Assembly: GCA_014218235.1 (NCBI GenBank)
Contig: CM024760.1
Coordinates: 139,081,245 to 139,145,244 of the forward strand
Origin: Colocasia esculenta
Taxonomy: Eukaryota > Streptophyta > Magnoliopsida > Alismatales > Araceae
Direction: 5' to 3'
Length of the DNA: 64,000 nucleotides
Shown: piece by piece, positions 42,254-55,100 of the stretch
Numbering within the stretch: position 1 is the first letter of the stretch
Layout of the letters: every line of letters starts with the position of its first letter
Translations under genes and position numbers: made by a program
Notes under the pieces: model-generated
Told to the model about the DNA's origin: nothing
What the model saw: only the letters and a program-made list of their open reading frames with translations
Database searches by the model: none

Positions 42254-42690
42254 ACTCTAACTCTTGAAAAGTCGAAGTAATATAGTTCACTTCGACTCCT
42301 CGAAAGTGGAAGTGATCTAGGTTCACTCCGACTCCTTGAAAGTTGAAGTGATATGGGTTCACTCTGACTCCTCGAAATTCAATGTGATCTAGCTTCACTC
42401 TGACTCTTGGAAAGTCGAAGTAATATAGCCTCACTCCGACTCCTGAAAAGTCAAAGTATGATATCGATTGATGAACAAACTTGTTTGACTCCGACTCTCA
42501 AGAAGTCGAAGTCTATTATCAATCAATGTCTCACTCCAACTCTTCTACAGTCGAAGTCTAGTATCTTTTGTCTCCATCTACTGCTCATATTGTTTTATAC
42601 TTCGACTTCGTCGAAGTCTAGCATCTTTTGTCTCCATCTATTGCTCATATTGTTTTTCACTCCGACTCTTTAGAAGTCGAAGTATAACAT
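42254..42690 (+). repeat. Tandem dyad repeats in the A 3' LTR
   Basis: Units of about 36 bp, later longer, each hold CACTCCGACTC...GAAAGTCGAAGTG, so that CACTTCGACT and AGTCGAAGTG can pair with a 7-base gap. About nine units are seen. Two long units (42550 and 42610) are near-identical 60-bp copies. Confidence 0.8.
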
Positions 42691-43818
42691 CAACTTCTGT
42701 GTAACCACACTTGGATATTTTTTATTATTTCTTATAGAACCTAATGCTTTATTCATCTTGATTATTTCAATAGATTCTCTTTATCCTTATGGGATCTTTT
42801 AAAGAATAACTGTCTCATATATGACTTACAATATGATGTCTTCCCTACTATCAAATTTAAATATTTTATAGGTGGGAAAATGTGTATTTAAAATGCTCAT
42901 ATTTGAAATCTCGTTTGAAATTCTAAGGATTTGTATAATATGTTCTCTTACTCATTGTTAGAAATATAGTTCTATCTATATTTGACAAATACTAAGTAGT
43001 AAATGCAATGGTAGATATAAGCAGCATGGGCTATCTGTCAGAACTCACCTATCATATCTCCTTTCTGTCAGAACTCCCTGACTTTCAAGAAAAGTCCTGC
43101 ATTCCCCATACAACTGTCTGTTTGTCTTTCTTTAAATGCTCTGAACATCTATCTATCTGAAGTCTTTTATACATTATATACATTTCTATCTCACCTACCT
43201 CCGAAAGGATAGAGGTATTTGCTTTTTTCTTGATCGTGCAGATATTTAGCTACCCACTGAAACATGCTTTCTTTCAGTCTTGGGTATGGAGCTTGCAGTC
43301 ATTTATTGACGTTGTCACATGGAGCCATGAAGCTACCTGCATAGCTTGAAGACGTTGAGACTCTAAGAGCTGAAGGATGATGGTCATCTCAAAAACCTCA
43401 GGGTCTCAACATCCAAGGATCAAATAGATATCTTTCAACGGCCATTTTCAAACGGTCATTTTCAAACGAGAAGCCCAAATCTCTGATGCATATATATGAG
43501 CTGAAGTTTGATTGAACTAATGCAAGCATATGTGTGAATGCAAGCAAGAGATATACACAAGAACCACTCAAGCATACATAACCACACCTTCTACAGAAAA
43601 GAGAAAGAGAGAAGCTTACAAGATCTAAAGAGAGCAAGTTGCTTCAAGCTTCCACTTTCAAGCTCTCCGCATTCAGAAGTCTTTTCCCTTTGGGTGGCAT
43701 TTGTATTCTGGATCATCTCAGTCCACCTCCTTTGAGTTAGAAAGAGTTAGAGCAGTCATTCTTATCTTGTATCTCTTTCTGATTTTCTGTGTTTGCTCAC
43801 TCCTTGAGCAGACACATT

Positions 43819-43823
43819 GTACT
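43819..43823. repeat. Target-site duplication of the solo LTR (GTACT), left copy
   Basis: GTACT is repeated exactly at 46456-46460. Confidence 0.9.
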
Positions 43824-46455
43824 TGTAACGACCCTCTTTATACCAATACGATTATATCAATCCACATCGATATAAAGTGCGCTGTCACAGTGGGACATGT
43901 ACCCAAAACAACACAGTAGGTAGAGATGTACATAAATAACAAAGGAAAGTACAGCAGAAATGAAAGAAATTCTTATTCCATCATCATTACACACATCCCA
44001 CAGTCTATATAGTAGCAATATAAATAAACAAGGTCCATAATTAAATAAGTCCATAACATAACATTGTCCGCATACTAGTAAATGGAAAGTACAAGCTATG
44101 TAAATAGTCTTCCAAAAGTGCCACTACTCCTCTCGCTCGAAGTCGCTCCTCACTATCTCCTCTTCTATCTCAGGAACACTTGTCTCACCTGTATGTTAAA
44201 GCAAGGATGAGTCTTCATAAAAGACTCAGCAAGCAACCTATTGGCACATCCTTACACATATCACATTCATGCTACTCAATTTAACATAAGAGAAATTTTA
44301 CCACATAGTTCATGTCATATTAAACAAATGCAATGAATAATCCATAACATGCTATCTACACATGGATTGAACTTAAATCATTGTATCAATGATAACTCAT
44401 TCATAACATATTTCCAAATAACTTGATCATGGAATTAAACACATGGTTACTAGAAAACCTAGCATGATGTCTATCACTTTTCACATGCTTTTATAACACA
44501 TATTCACACATTTTTCTTGCTGTTTTAACATAAATTTAACATGATCACATGGTTTCACATTATTCCACATTGTAACACTAGCACATCACTTTCACATGAT
44601 CACTTGGCACATTCACATATAGTTCACATCTTTACACATTATTTTGTCGTGACACATAGTCCGAACCACCATAAAGAAGGACACACATATCACATAACAC
44701 ATACCCATCACCTAGGCAATATAGTGACGAATCTTGGTAACTGCGCAGAACCGGGAGAAGCCCTCTCCACCCTAACCAGTGGTATTGTCCACCTCCAGGA
44801 TTTCATCTTGATGTCTACAGAATATCACATACACATTGAGCCTCCCATAGGGACTTTTCTACAGTATGGCTCCATAGCCTTCTATGATAGCAGTGTCAAT
44901 TTCGGCACAACATTCACTTAATCACATTATTCTAATTAATCACATGCTTAATACTATTTACATGCTCTCTATGATCTATTCACATGCTTATAATCCTAAA
45001 CACATATATTTTAGGTTACATAACTTATCATGGCTGTCTAACAGTATTAAAACATGCGTAACAGTGCCTAATCATGATTCTAATCAACAGAAAATAATGT
45101 TTCATGATTAATCATGCTTAATATATCCTTTTATAACTTATCATTGGAGATAGTACTTATGGATGTTAGAATATATTCAGATTTTAACCATGAACTCTAT
45201 GCATGAAATATAATAGATGGTTAATTTTTCAAAATTTTCACAACAGTATATCTATTTTTAATATTTAACAAACATTTTATGTAATTTAACAAGATAATTC
45301 AATTAGACATGGTAGATAGTGAACTGATGGTTCTAATCATCTTAAAACATGCATACAATAGTCTTAAGTTCATGGAAAATTTCTGTATCAATATCACACA
45401 TCATACATATTTATCCCGAATTTAAATCTGATCTAAGATGCTCCTTTTCTCATAACAGAAAATCTGTAATTTACAAATATACTCAGAAAATTATCAGAAA
45501 TTCATGATCCAATCTACTAAACATACCTGACAAGACAAAAATTTTATATCCTATCCATACATTCACAAACCCTCGAAAAATCACATCATATAAGTTGAAA
45601 TCACTGTTCTGTAAAATCAGATGAACTTGATGGCAAGAGGCTTGCCGTCAGGATGGGTTAACGGCATGATCGATTGTCGTTAACTCAGGAACTTGGCGGC
45701 AAGAAAGTTGTCGTCAACCTCCTGTCTGCAAAAAGTGCAGACCGAACACAGAAAAACAAGGAATTTGGGGGTCCGGGACATGATTTAAAAATCTGGAAAA
45801 ATCCTAAACCTCTAGGTGATAGGTCTAGGGATGAAACCCCTAAGTTACTTGCCTCTCTAAAAACCCTTGAAGATCAAATTTGTCGAAGAAGCCCTCCTTG
45901 GCCAAGCCAAAGAGGTGACTTTCCATGCCTTGATTCGCTCTTGCAGACGATCCCCCGTCGTTAGGAGAGCTTCTCCACCTTCAGCAGAGACTCCCCTTTG
46001 CAGTAGATCATCGGTGAAGCCTTCAGATCGTCAGATCAACCCTCACAAGCTCTCTCTTTTCTCTCCCCGAGACCTAGAAAACCTTCTAAACCAAAGTCCT
46101 CTCTTTGCAAAGATTACTTGGTTATATAGGCAATTGGGTCGGGGGAATCCTAGGTCATAAGAGTCCTGACCGTTTGGGGACGTTTCCTAATCTATCTCCC
46201 AGAGAAAACGAGACAGTTTTAGATCTGGAATCCCAAATGCAGCCAGAGAAGTTAACGGCCACAATGCTGCTGCCAACAGGAAATAAATGTCAATCGATGT
46301 TGACGTTTAGATCCTCTGGCCTCACAGTAAAAAAAACAAGTATTGCTGTCAACCAGTCCTTAACGTCAATGGATGTTGACATTAAGTAGGATTTCGGGCA
46401 GAACAATAAAACATCAAATTAGTCATAAAATATACAGAAATTTTAGGGCCTTACA
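43824..46455 (-). mobile_element. Solo LTR of a third gypsy family, minus strand
   Basis: Read on the minus strand it starts TGTAAGGCCCT and ends GGGTCGTTACA, like a diverged G1/G2 LTR. It is 2632 bp long and flanked by exact GTACT duplications with no internal region, so it arose by recombination between the two LTRs of one element. It contains the conserved island (44646-44908) and its own GTCAAC/GTTGAC-type inverted repeats (45626-45720, 46290-46390). Confidence 0.92.
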
Positions 46456-46460
46456 GTACT

Positions 46461-46978
46461 CTTTTTAGTGTTGTAACCAATAGGGGGTTTGTTCCTTGTA
46501 GTTGCCCTCTTATGAAGGAAAGACTTGCGGTTGTAGGTGTTTGTATTACCCCTTGGCGAAGGGAAGACTTGCTTGGGAGCAAGTGAGTTGTAATACCTCT
46601 CAGGTTGAGAAAAGGCCAAGTGTTCTTGGTAGTTAGTGAAATCCCAAGTGGTTCTTGGGGACTGGACGTAGGACTTCCATGTGGGAAGGGCCGAACCATG
46701 ATAAAGTTTCTGTGCACCTTGTGTAATTGTTTCCACCAAGTATTAACATTACTATTTAGTGTTATCTATTTTCAGATAAATTTTTTAAAGTGTAAAGAAG
46801 TCCTATTCACCCCCCTCTAGGACATCTAAAGCTCCATCTCCATCCAACACCTGAAGCTTGGAGCTTGAAGTGTTCATCATCTTCCGTCCCTACTTCGACT
46901 GCCAGAGATCAAGAATTTAGGAGGTGATCAAAAGTAGGTATTCTCAAGCCAAATTAAACAAATTCCTATTAGTCTACA
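46461..46978 (+). repeat. Element A 3' LTR end and short flank
   Basis: The LTR resumes with GTTGTAACC and the GAAATCCCAAG/CTTGGGGACTGGACGTAGG module, ending near the C-run CACCCCCCTCTAGG at about 46810-46850. The remaining roughly 130 bp to 46978 has no recognised feature. The exact LTR end is not fixed because its target duplication lies outside the window. Confidence 0.55.
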
Positions 46979-48114
46979 TGTAACGACCCCGAGAACTCAC
47001 CCTCGGCCCAAGCCGAGGACCCGATTTTCGCGACTGTCGTCGACAGATCCAGGGACTCAGAAGGGCTATAACACAAGTCTAATAGAATATGTAAAAGAAA
47101 TAAATGTCAACTGCTAATTAGGAGCGCACACGCGGAAGCAGAAAGAAGAGCGAGACCGCAGCATATCGCTCTAGTTACAGTCCCAACGCACACAACTAGT
47201 ACACGTAAGAAGGGAAGAACAGAGCCCTTAGGGGCATACCCCGAGGGTGACGTACAATAGAAAAGGGGGGAAAACCACTGCTAGCTGTGGGGATGACGAC
47301 TACCGCCCCACCTTCTCTGCCCGACGCGTGCCCTACCACTGCTGAGAAGTCTCACCTGGAAAAGGAAGGGATGAGCTTCACAACAAAAGTTCAGTAGAAA
47401 CTACCAATCTCCTACTGGCTCCAACAGGAAAAAGAATATAAACAATTAACTAACAACAATTATATCTTCTACTCTACAAGGATAGTGTAGAAGCAAAGCT
47501 ACTAACTATCAACGAAACGGAAGGACACCGCAGTCGAAAACTCTGTAGAACCTGCACGTCGTGACCACTATACGGCCGGCAACACAGACAAAGACAACCC
47601 TGTCAGGACAAGAGACACTAGCTATGGAAAACACTACCACTAGTCAACCAGTCAGGTGCGTCCACTAACGTCTTATCCTCGACCCAGGTCCAAACCTCCA
47701 CGTCTCGTTAGAGTGAAGGCAGGAGCACAAAGTACACAACAGTAACCGTCATAGTCTGGCTGGACTACGATCCCACGCTTGGCCTCTCTAGGTGATTTCG
47801 GGGCGACAAAGAGCGAGGCAGTGAGAAAAGGACTAACTGGCCTACGTCGGGAAGGACTCCAAATGACCTCGGCATCCTAGACCAACCAAGAGAGCTCTGC
47901 AAATGACTCAACGCCGCTGTCCTAACCACCATTTTCCCCTCCGCTCTAGAGTCCATGACTCAAGCACGCCCTCCGCCTGGAGTACTTCCTTAACATGCGC
48001 GCGGGATGAGGGTCCCAAGCAATGGTAACAATCTCTCTCACAGGACAAGCCCTCAAGTGCCGAGCACCGGGTGAACGACTAGTGTAGGACCGTACTAGAA
48101 ACCAGCACTGGTGC
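46979..48114 (-). repeat. G3 3' LTR, distal part, minus strand
   Basis: Begins TGTAACGACCCCGAG on the plus strand, the reverse of an LTR end. It is interrupted at 48114 by G2 and resumes at 59628. There are no genes in it; short frames are not conserved. Confidence 0.75.
48110..48114. repeat. Target-site duplication of G2 (GGTGC), left copy
   Basis: GGTGC recurs exactly at 59623-59627. Confidence 0.93.
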
Positions 48115-51100
48115 TGTAAGGCCCTCTAATTTCCGTCGCATTTATTTGTATTTGAGTGTGCATGATTGTGCTTGTGTATGTATGTACATATTTACGTATG
48201 CATTAATTAGTGTAATTACGTGTGTATGTGTTTACGTTAAATGTAAATAATGTATGTATTGCATGATGATAGTATGGATACAATACCATAGGTATATTGC
48301 ATGTATATATGCCCGGTATGCATGGTTTTCTGCATAATTTAGAATTCTGGCCGAAGGCCACCTTGGCGTCAAGCCCAGGCCATTTAGGTGGTGTCAGCGT
48401 CCAGACCTGGACGCCAACACTTATCCTGGCGTCCAGCGATGTGGACGCCAATTTCTCTGACCTGCATGCGCAGCAGAGCTGCAAGCTTCTGAAACAAGGT
48501 ATGGCCACCATTGGGGGGATGTCCCCCAACGGCTCTGAGGGTGTCCCATCACCCTAGTGAGTGGGAGAGAGACCCTCCTAAATCCTGAACCCGAATTGGC
48601 CTCTCCCACTCTTCCCTTCACCCTTGCAAGAGGAGAAAAAGAGAGGAAAAACCCTAGAGAGAAAAGCTGTGAGAAAACCCATCTTACCACCCAAAAATCC
48701 GACCCCTTGGAGGTTGATCCGGCCATCTTCCCCGACAAGGAGCTAGCTGGAGCGAAGGAGAAGGCTTCCCCATCGTCCCCTTGTTGTGGAGCTCATCCAA
48801 GAACCCGGAGGAAGGTGACCTTGGAAGCACTTCTGCAACTTTCTTGGGACTGCCCAAGGAGGTCTTCACCGAGCCATAAATCCCTTGGAGGAATTTTTAG
48901 AAGGCAAGTGACCTATCCCTGATGTCCCCTTATGAGTCTAGGTTGGTTTTGTGATTTTTATGGAATTTTCCTCGAGTCCTAGACCCTCCAATTCACCCAA
49001 GATTCAGAGCTCGGGTCTGTGTTTCTGCACAGACCTGGTTCGACGGCAAGGTCCCTGGACGTCCAGATCATACTTGGTGTCCATCGACCATGCCGCTGAC
49101 CCTGAGTCAGCGGCCAGAGACCGCCGCCTAGTTCCTCAGGACAGAACAGTGAACTCTTCTGCCCTTCTTCTACTCTAATTTCGATATGATTTTCCGTGAT
49201 AAGGATATATGGTAAACCTTATACTCTATGTATTTTGTAAATTGTGTTGTGTGAGTGAATGTGGGATGTGATGCTGAATGTGGAAATGGTATTCCTTAAA
49301 CTCGTGAACATGGATTGTTGATTCTTGCAAATTTAATTTTCATGATTAGAATCGTATGAAGGCCTTGGTTTTGGTCTGATCATGAAAGTCAGTGGGTCAG
49401 TATATGTGTTTTGCAAATTTGGTAAATTATCCATGCTAGTGTAACGTGCTAATAAATCCGATTCGGTAGAATAAAATGAAAGCATGCAAGAATGGTTTGT
49501 AGTGACCAATCCATAGATGTATGAATTAGGGTAATGTTGTATTCTAAATTCAAGCATATGTTAGTAACTTATGTTTAAAACAGTAAGTGGCAAGTTACAA
49601 GATGTGTTAAACCCCATGTTAAATTAAATTGTGAATGGCATGCTAATTAGGTGTTTTATTTACTGTAAATTCCATGAAGCTCCAAAAAATCTGAAAAATT
49701 GAGGGTATCATCTTGAACCCGAAAATAGCATGTGGTTAAAATTTCAGGTCATTTGGATCAGTAAATAAAAAGTTATGTGTTTTCATGTAAAATGTGATAA
49801 TTCATGCATATGATTGTAATGTGATTAGTTATGGTTTAAAACCAACATGATTAGTGTGTTTACTGTGTGTTAAACTCTTGAAATTTTGTAGTGCCATGTT
49901 AGGAAAAACAGAAATGTTCATGTGAGTGAGAAAGTGAATGAAATGAGAAGAGTTATGTGTAAAACCATGTGTAAAATGGTAAATGTGTAAAAGTGTAACT
50001 GTGCCAATGTGATACTGCTTCCGAGAAGGCAGTGGAGCTGTATCAGGGAAAAGTCCCCCTGAGAAAGTTCAATGTGTTAAGTGACCCTAAGGGCATTAGG
50101 GGGAAATCCTGGAGGTGGACAAGTACCACTGGTTAGGGTGGAGACTTGTTCTCCAGGTCTGCGCAGTCCAAGAGTCGCCATTGGAATGCCTAGATGGCGT
50201 CTATGTGTAATGTGATGTGTATATGTCCTTCTTTGGTGGTTTGGACTATGTGTCACGGCACCTAAAATGTGTAATGTGAAATGTGTAATGTGTATGTGAC
50301 CATGTGTAAATGTGTAAGTGACATGTGAATGTGTATGTGTAAAGTGAACCATGTGAAAGAGGAAACTTGTGTAAAGAAAATGTGAAATGCTAATGTGGAA
50401 ATGTGTTATTGAAACATATGTGAGACAAATCTGAAACCATGTGAATTCAGTAAATTCATGTTATTATTATCATTATGTTTAATGTGCAAAGAGGCTTAGA
50501 ATCCATGTTAGGGATAATTAGTGAACACAGGCACAAAATAGCATGAATGGTTGTTGATGTGATATGTTTTATGCATTATTGTAGCTCTCATGCATAGGTT
50601 TTCAGCCATGAACCCATATGAAATCAGCAACCTAAAGCATGTGAAAAGGTTCATGTATGTGTTTAAAAATGTGTAAAATCCATGCTAGTTTGTTTCCTTT
50701 CATGTATGTAAATTGTTCATGTTGATAGCTCTCATGTTTTGATTCTTTAAAGATTAAAGTTCATGAGTAAATTGAATAGAGACCATGTGATAGGTGAATT
50801 TTATTTTAGAAATCTGAAAGCATGAGTTATGTATAAAATTGTAGAACTTTCATGATAGGTTGAAAACTTGAATTGACTAGCATGCTATGTGTGCTAATTG
50901 TAATGTGCATGTAGAAACCACTAGGACTTATAAGTGTTTATCATGAGTAGTGTTGCTTGCTGAGTCCTTGGACTCACTCCTTGCTTCGGCGTACAGGTAT
51001 AGTTGGTGACACAGTACCTTTGGTGGAGGCAGCAGAGACGGACTCCGAGCGTGGAGACTAGCTAGTTTTTGGAGTTCTTGAGAATTGTGTATTTCATAGT

Positions 51101-51405
51101 ATGTAATTTTGAACATTGTACTAGAAGTATCATGAGAATGATGTATAAGTGTGGACATTTGTATTTAATTTCAGCAATTTAAATCATGTGGATTTTTAGT
51201 TCTTTTATGTTAATTGCGAACTGCATGTATGTTTAATGTGGATGATGAATGAATGAAGACATTGGTCTTTTACTTCCGCTACTCTGTTGTATATTCGCGT
51301 GTATCTCAGCTGTTTGTATCGTTTGGGTAAATGTCCCACTGTGGCAGCACTCGCTATACCGACGTGGGTTGGTATGACCGTACCGGTGTATCGAGGGCCG
51401 TCACA
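48115..51405 (+). repeat. G2 5' LTR
   Basis: Starts TGTAAGGCCCTC and ends GGGCCGTCACA. It keeps hairpins GGCGTCCA/TGGACGCC near 48430 and GCCGCTGAC/GTCAGCGGC near 49091, and the conserved island at 50001-50262. Confidence 0.94.
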
Positions 51406-51410
51406 GAGAT

Positions 51411-51422
51411 TGGTATCAGAGC
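51411..51422 (+). other. G2 primer-binding site
   Basis: TGGTATCAGAGC, five bases after the LTR, as in G1. Confidence 0.95.
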
Positions 51423-51799
51423 GACCGGTTGAGATTGCACATGAATATACCTAAGTCATCATCCCCATTGCATGCTAAGTATGTCCACATGTGTAGAAAA
51501 CACTAATAAGAAGTGAAAGATAGATAAGAAAATGGTTAGAGAACTTAGTAACCTAGCTCTAATGGTGGCTGAAATTTTATTACAGCCATGGCTTCCCGTG
51601 GACGACGTGGAGGTGTGCCAGCTCGCGACGACGAGCAGAGGCGTGAGGAGCGGGCGGAGCAGCAGGCCCCGGCCCCACAGGGTCCTGTGCTTCCCCACCA
51701 CCGCCAGTGTACTATGGAGTATTCATGCAAGGTCTGGTGCAAGCCATGCAGACGCAGGCCCACACCCAGGCAGCACTCCAGGCCCAGTTGGAGGCCCAG

Positions 51800-51880
51800 G
51801 TAGAATAATGAAACAACCTAGTAGTTTGCTATTTAAATTGTGATATTGTGTTTATTGTATATTGTTATTGTTTAATGTAG
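51800..51880 (+). other. Putative intron 1 of G2 gag
   Basis: GTAGAA to AATGTAG, slightly shorter than in G1, with the same TAGCAG double acceptor. Confidence 0.58.
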
Positions 51881-52075
51881 CAGGCTCAGGCCCCAGCTCA
51901 GGACCATGGTGGACCTTCCATCATGGAGCGATTCAAGAGGATGGCCCCACCCTCTTTTAAGGGGGAGAGTGATCCGCTAATGGCAGAAAGCTGGATGAGG
52001 GAGACGGAGAAAATCTTCCGAGCTATCAGGTGTCCTGATGAGGACAAGGTGACATTAGCCACCTACATGCTACAG

Positions 52076-52150
52076 GTATGCTTTGGTTTATGCTTGTATG
52101 TTGTTTGTCAAGTTAGAATTGTTAGTTGGTGCTATGAAGGTGTATTGCAG
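52076..52150 (+). other. Putative intron 2 of G2 gag
   Basis: GTATGC to TATTGCAG, 75 bp against 77 bp in G1. The length differs by two bases, which would shift a read-through frame but leaves the spliced frame untouched. Confidence 0.68.
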
Positions 52151-55100
52151 GAGAGAGCTGATGTATGGTGGTCCTCCCTACTGCGTACGCGCTTCGAGGA
52201 CTGAGCAGTTGATGTGGCGTGGGACGCGTTCGTGAGGCTCTTCCGAGCCAAGTTTGTCCCAGAGCATATCCAGCACAAGATGGAGCAAGAATTCCTTTCC
52301 CTGACGCAAGGATCAATGACCGTCCTGGAATACGAGGCAATGTTTTCTGAACTTTCTAAGTATGCACCGCATATAGTAGAGGATGAGCGCAGAAAGACCA
52401 AGAAGTTTGTGATGGGTCTCAAACCATCACTGAGGACGAGACTCGTGGCGTTCGACCACCGCACGCTAGACGAGGCCCTCAGTGCAGCCTGCAGACAGGA
52501 GGGAGAAATGGAGCAGTATCTGGAGGAGAAGAAGGCTTCGCAGAAGAGGCCGGCAGCGACATTCCAGCGGCAGGATAAGAAGAAAACGGTGTACCAGACA
52601 CCGCAGAAATCAGTGGCAGTCAGCAACTCTCAGGTACCTTCTGTACGTTCCCCCGGTGCGAAGAAAGAGTGTCCCCATTGTGGGAAGACCCATGGAGGTT
52701 CCGAGTGCTGGTTAGTAGCGGGTAGATGCTTAAAGTGTGGAAGCAGCGACCACAAGATCAAAGATTGCCCAAGACTTCAGCAGGGAGCTCAGCGTGGAGC
52801 GCCAGTACCAGCAGTAGCGGCAGCCGCGCCAGCTACAGGACGACCAGGAAGGCCTCGAGCCCCAGCTCGAGTGTTTGCGTTAGCTCGTGAGGACGCCGAG
52901 CAGGCGGAGCATGTCACCGAAGGTACAGTTTTACTTTTCGGTGTGCACGCTCGGGTTTTGTTTGATACGGGTGCTACTCACTCGTTCATTTCCGAGCGGT
53001 TCGCTAGGCAGTTAGCCCTAGAGTCAGGCATAGAGTCTGAGGAGTTAGAGGTCCTTTGTCTGTGCACACCCCTGCGGGTAAGGTATCGACTAGGAAGTGC
53101 ATTCCGTCGTTACCTGTGTGCATTGAGGATAGATTCCTAGATGGGTGTTTCTTCTTGCTAAAGATGAAGGACTATGATTGTATCCTTGGTCTGGATTGGC
53201 TAGAGGAGCACTATGCGTTAGTGGATTGTCGTAGGAAGAAGATTGTTTTCCGCATTCTGGTGAGGATGAGTTCTCTCATCCCTTGCCAAAGAACTTAGCG
53301 GGAAAGTTAGTTATCTCTGCCATGAAGGCGATGCGCATGGTGAACAAGGGTTGTGACGCATTTCTTGCCAGCGTTATGCTAGTACCCGATGCTGGTTCGT
53401 CACTGACTCTTGCAGAGATCGATGTGGTGCAGGAGTTTCCAGATGTCTTTCCCGACGACTTGTCTGGATTGCCACCGGATAGGAGATAGAGTTCACTATA
53501 GAGTTGCTTCCAGGCACCTCTCCTATCTCGAAGGCCCCATATCGGATGGCCCCTGCAGAGTTAGCCGAGTTGAGGAAGCAATTGCAAGAATTGCTCGATA
53601 AGGGATTTATTCGCCCTAGTTTCCCCTTGGGGCGCACCTGTATTATTCGTCAAGAAGAAAGACGGGTCACTTCGGTTGTGCATTGATTATAGGAAGCTAA
53701 ACCAGGTGACTGTGAAGAACAGGTATCCCTTACCTCGGATTGATGATCTGTTTGACCAGTTGCGAGAGGCATCAGTCTTTTCCAAGATTGACTTGCGATC
53801 TGGTTATCATCAGTTGAGGATTAGGAGTGAGGATGTGTCCAAGACGGCATTTAGAACCCGTTATGGACATTATGAGTTTTTGGTTCTTCCTTTCGGATTG
53901 ACCAACGCCCCTGCAGCGTTCATGGATCTCATGAACCGGGTGTTTAGTCCGTATCTAGATAGCTTTGTTGTTGTGTTTATTGATGACGTGTTGGTCTATT
54001 CTCCGGATGAGGCCACACATCGTCAGCATTTGAGGTTGGTCTTAGAGGTTCTCCGTGAGCACAAGCTGTATGCAAAGTTCAGCAAGTGTGAGTTCTGGTT
54101 GCGCGAGGTTCATTTTCTTGGGCATGTTATCTCCGGCGCTGGTGTTGCTGTTGATCCAGCAAAGGTCCAGGCAGTTATTGATTGGGAGATTCCCAGGACC
54201 CCTTCGGAGATTCGTACTTTCCTTGGGTTAGCTGGTTATTATCGGCGATTCATTGAGGGTTTCTCATCCATCGCCGCACCTTTGACAAAGCTGACCCGAA
54301 AGGGTGAGAAGTTCGTATGGTCTGAGGCATGTGAGCTCAGCTTTCAGCTATTGAAGGCTAAGCTTACTTCTGCTCCGGTATTGGTATTGCCTAGTGGTCT
54401 AGAAGGTTTTGCCATTTATATGGATGCATCTCAGATTGGTTTAGGCTGTGTGCTCATGCAGCAAGAGAGGGTAGTGGCTTATGCTTCTTGTCAGTTGAAG
54501 GAGCATGAGAGGAACTATCCGACTCATGATTTAGAGCTCGCAGCTGTGGTTCATGCACTAAAGATCTGGAGGCACTATCTTTATGGTGTCAGATTCGAGG
54601 TGTTTACCGACCACAAGAGCTTGAAGTATCTTTTCTCCCAAAAGGAATTAAACCTGAGGCAGAGAAGATGGATTGAGTTCTTGAAGGACTATGACTTCGA
54701 CCTTCAGTATCATCCTGGAAAGGCGAACGTCGTAGCGGATGCTCTTAGTAGAAAGAGGTCTTCGCTCCAGCAGGATTGGAAGATGTTGGAGGATGCAGCG
54801 TGCTCTATGACCGAGTTAGAGCCATCGTTGTGTCAGGCTTTTGTAGCTCAGCTATCCCTTAGATCCTCAGTCTTGGATGAGGTGATTGAGCAGCAGAAAG
54901 CCGATCTTAGATTGTTAGAGTTAGTGGGTAAGGCGGGCATTGCTCGTGATGAGGACGGTGTGATTAGATTTCAGCACCGTGTTTGTGTCCCCGATGTGGT
55001 AGATGTCCGTGAGCATGTGTTAGCGGAGGCTCATAGATCGCGATTCTCTATTCATCCGGGTAACACTAAGATGTATCAAGACCTGAAGAGATCATTTTGG

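Larger units (their letters stand above)
42254..43823 (+). repeat. Element A 3' LTR, second part
   Basis: This continues the LTR cut at 30855. It starts with a repeat tract (42254-42690), then AT-rich sequence without genes, TATATATG at 43491 as the only likely TATA box, and an A/C-rich leader. It is interrupted at 43823 by the solo LTR. Confidence 0.65.

Noticed and set aside
42407..42673. Repetitive frame with SKSSIFCLHLL units
   Set aside because: Translation of the dyad repeats in the A LTR; not a gene.
43538..43735. Possible host gene exon in the stretch before the solo LTR
   Set aside because: Short frame in AT-rich LTR leader sequence without conserved domain or splice context.
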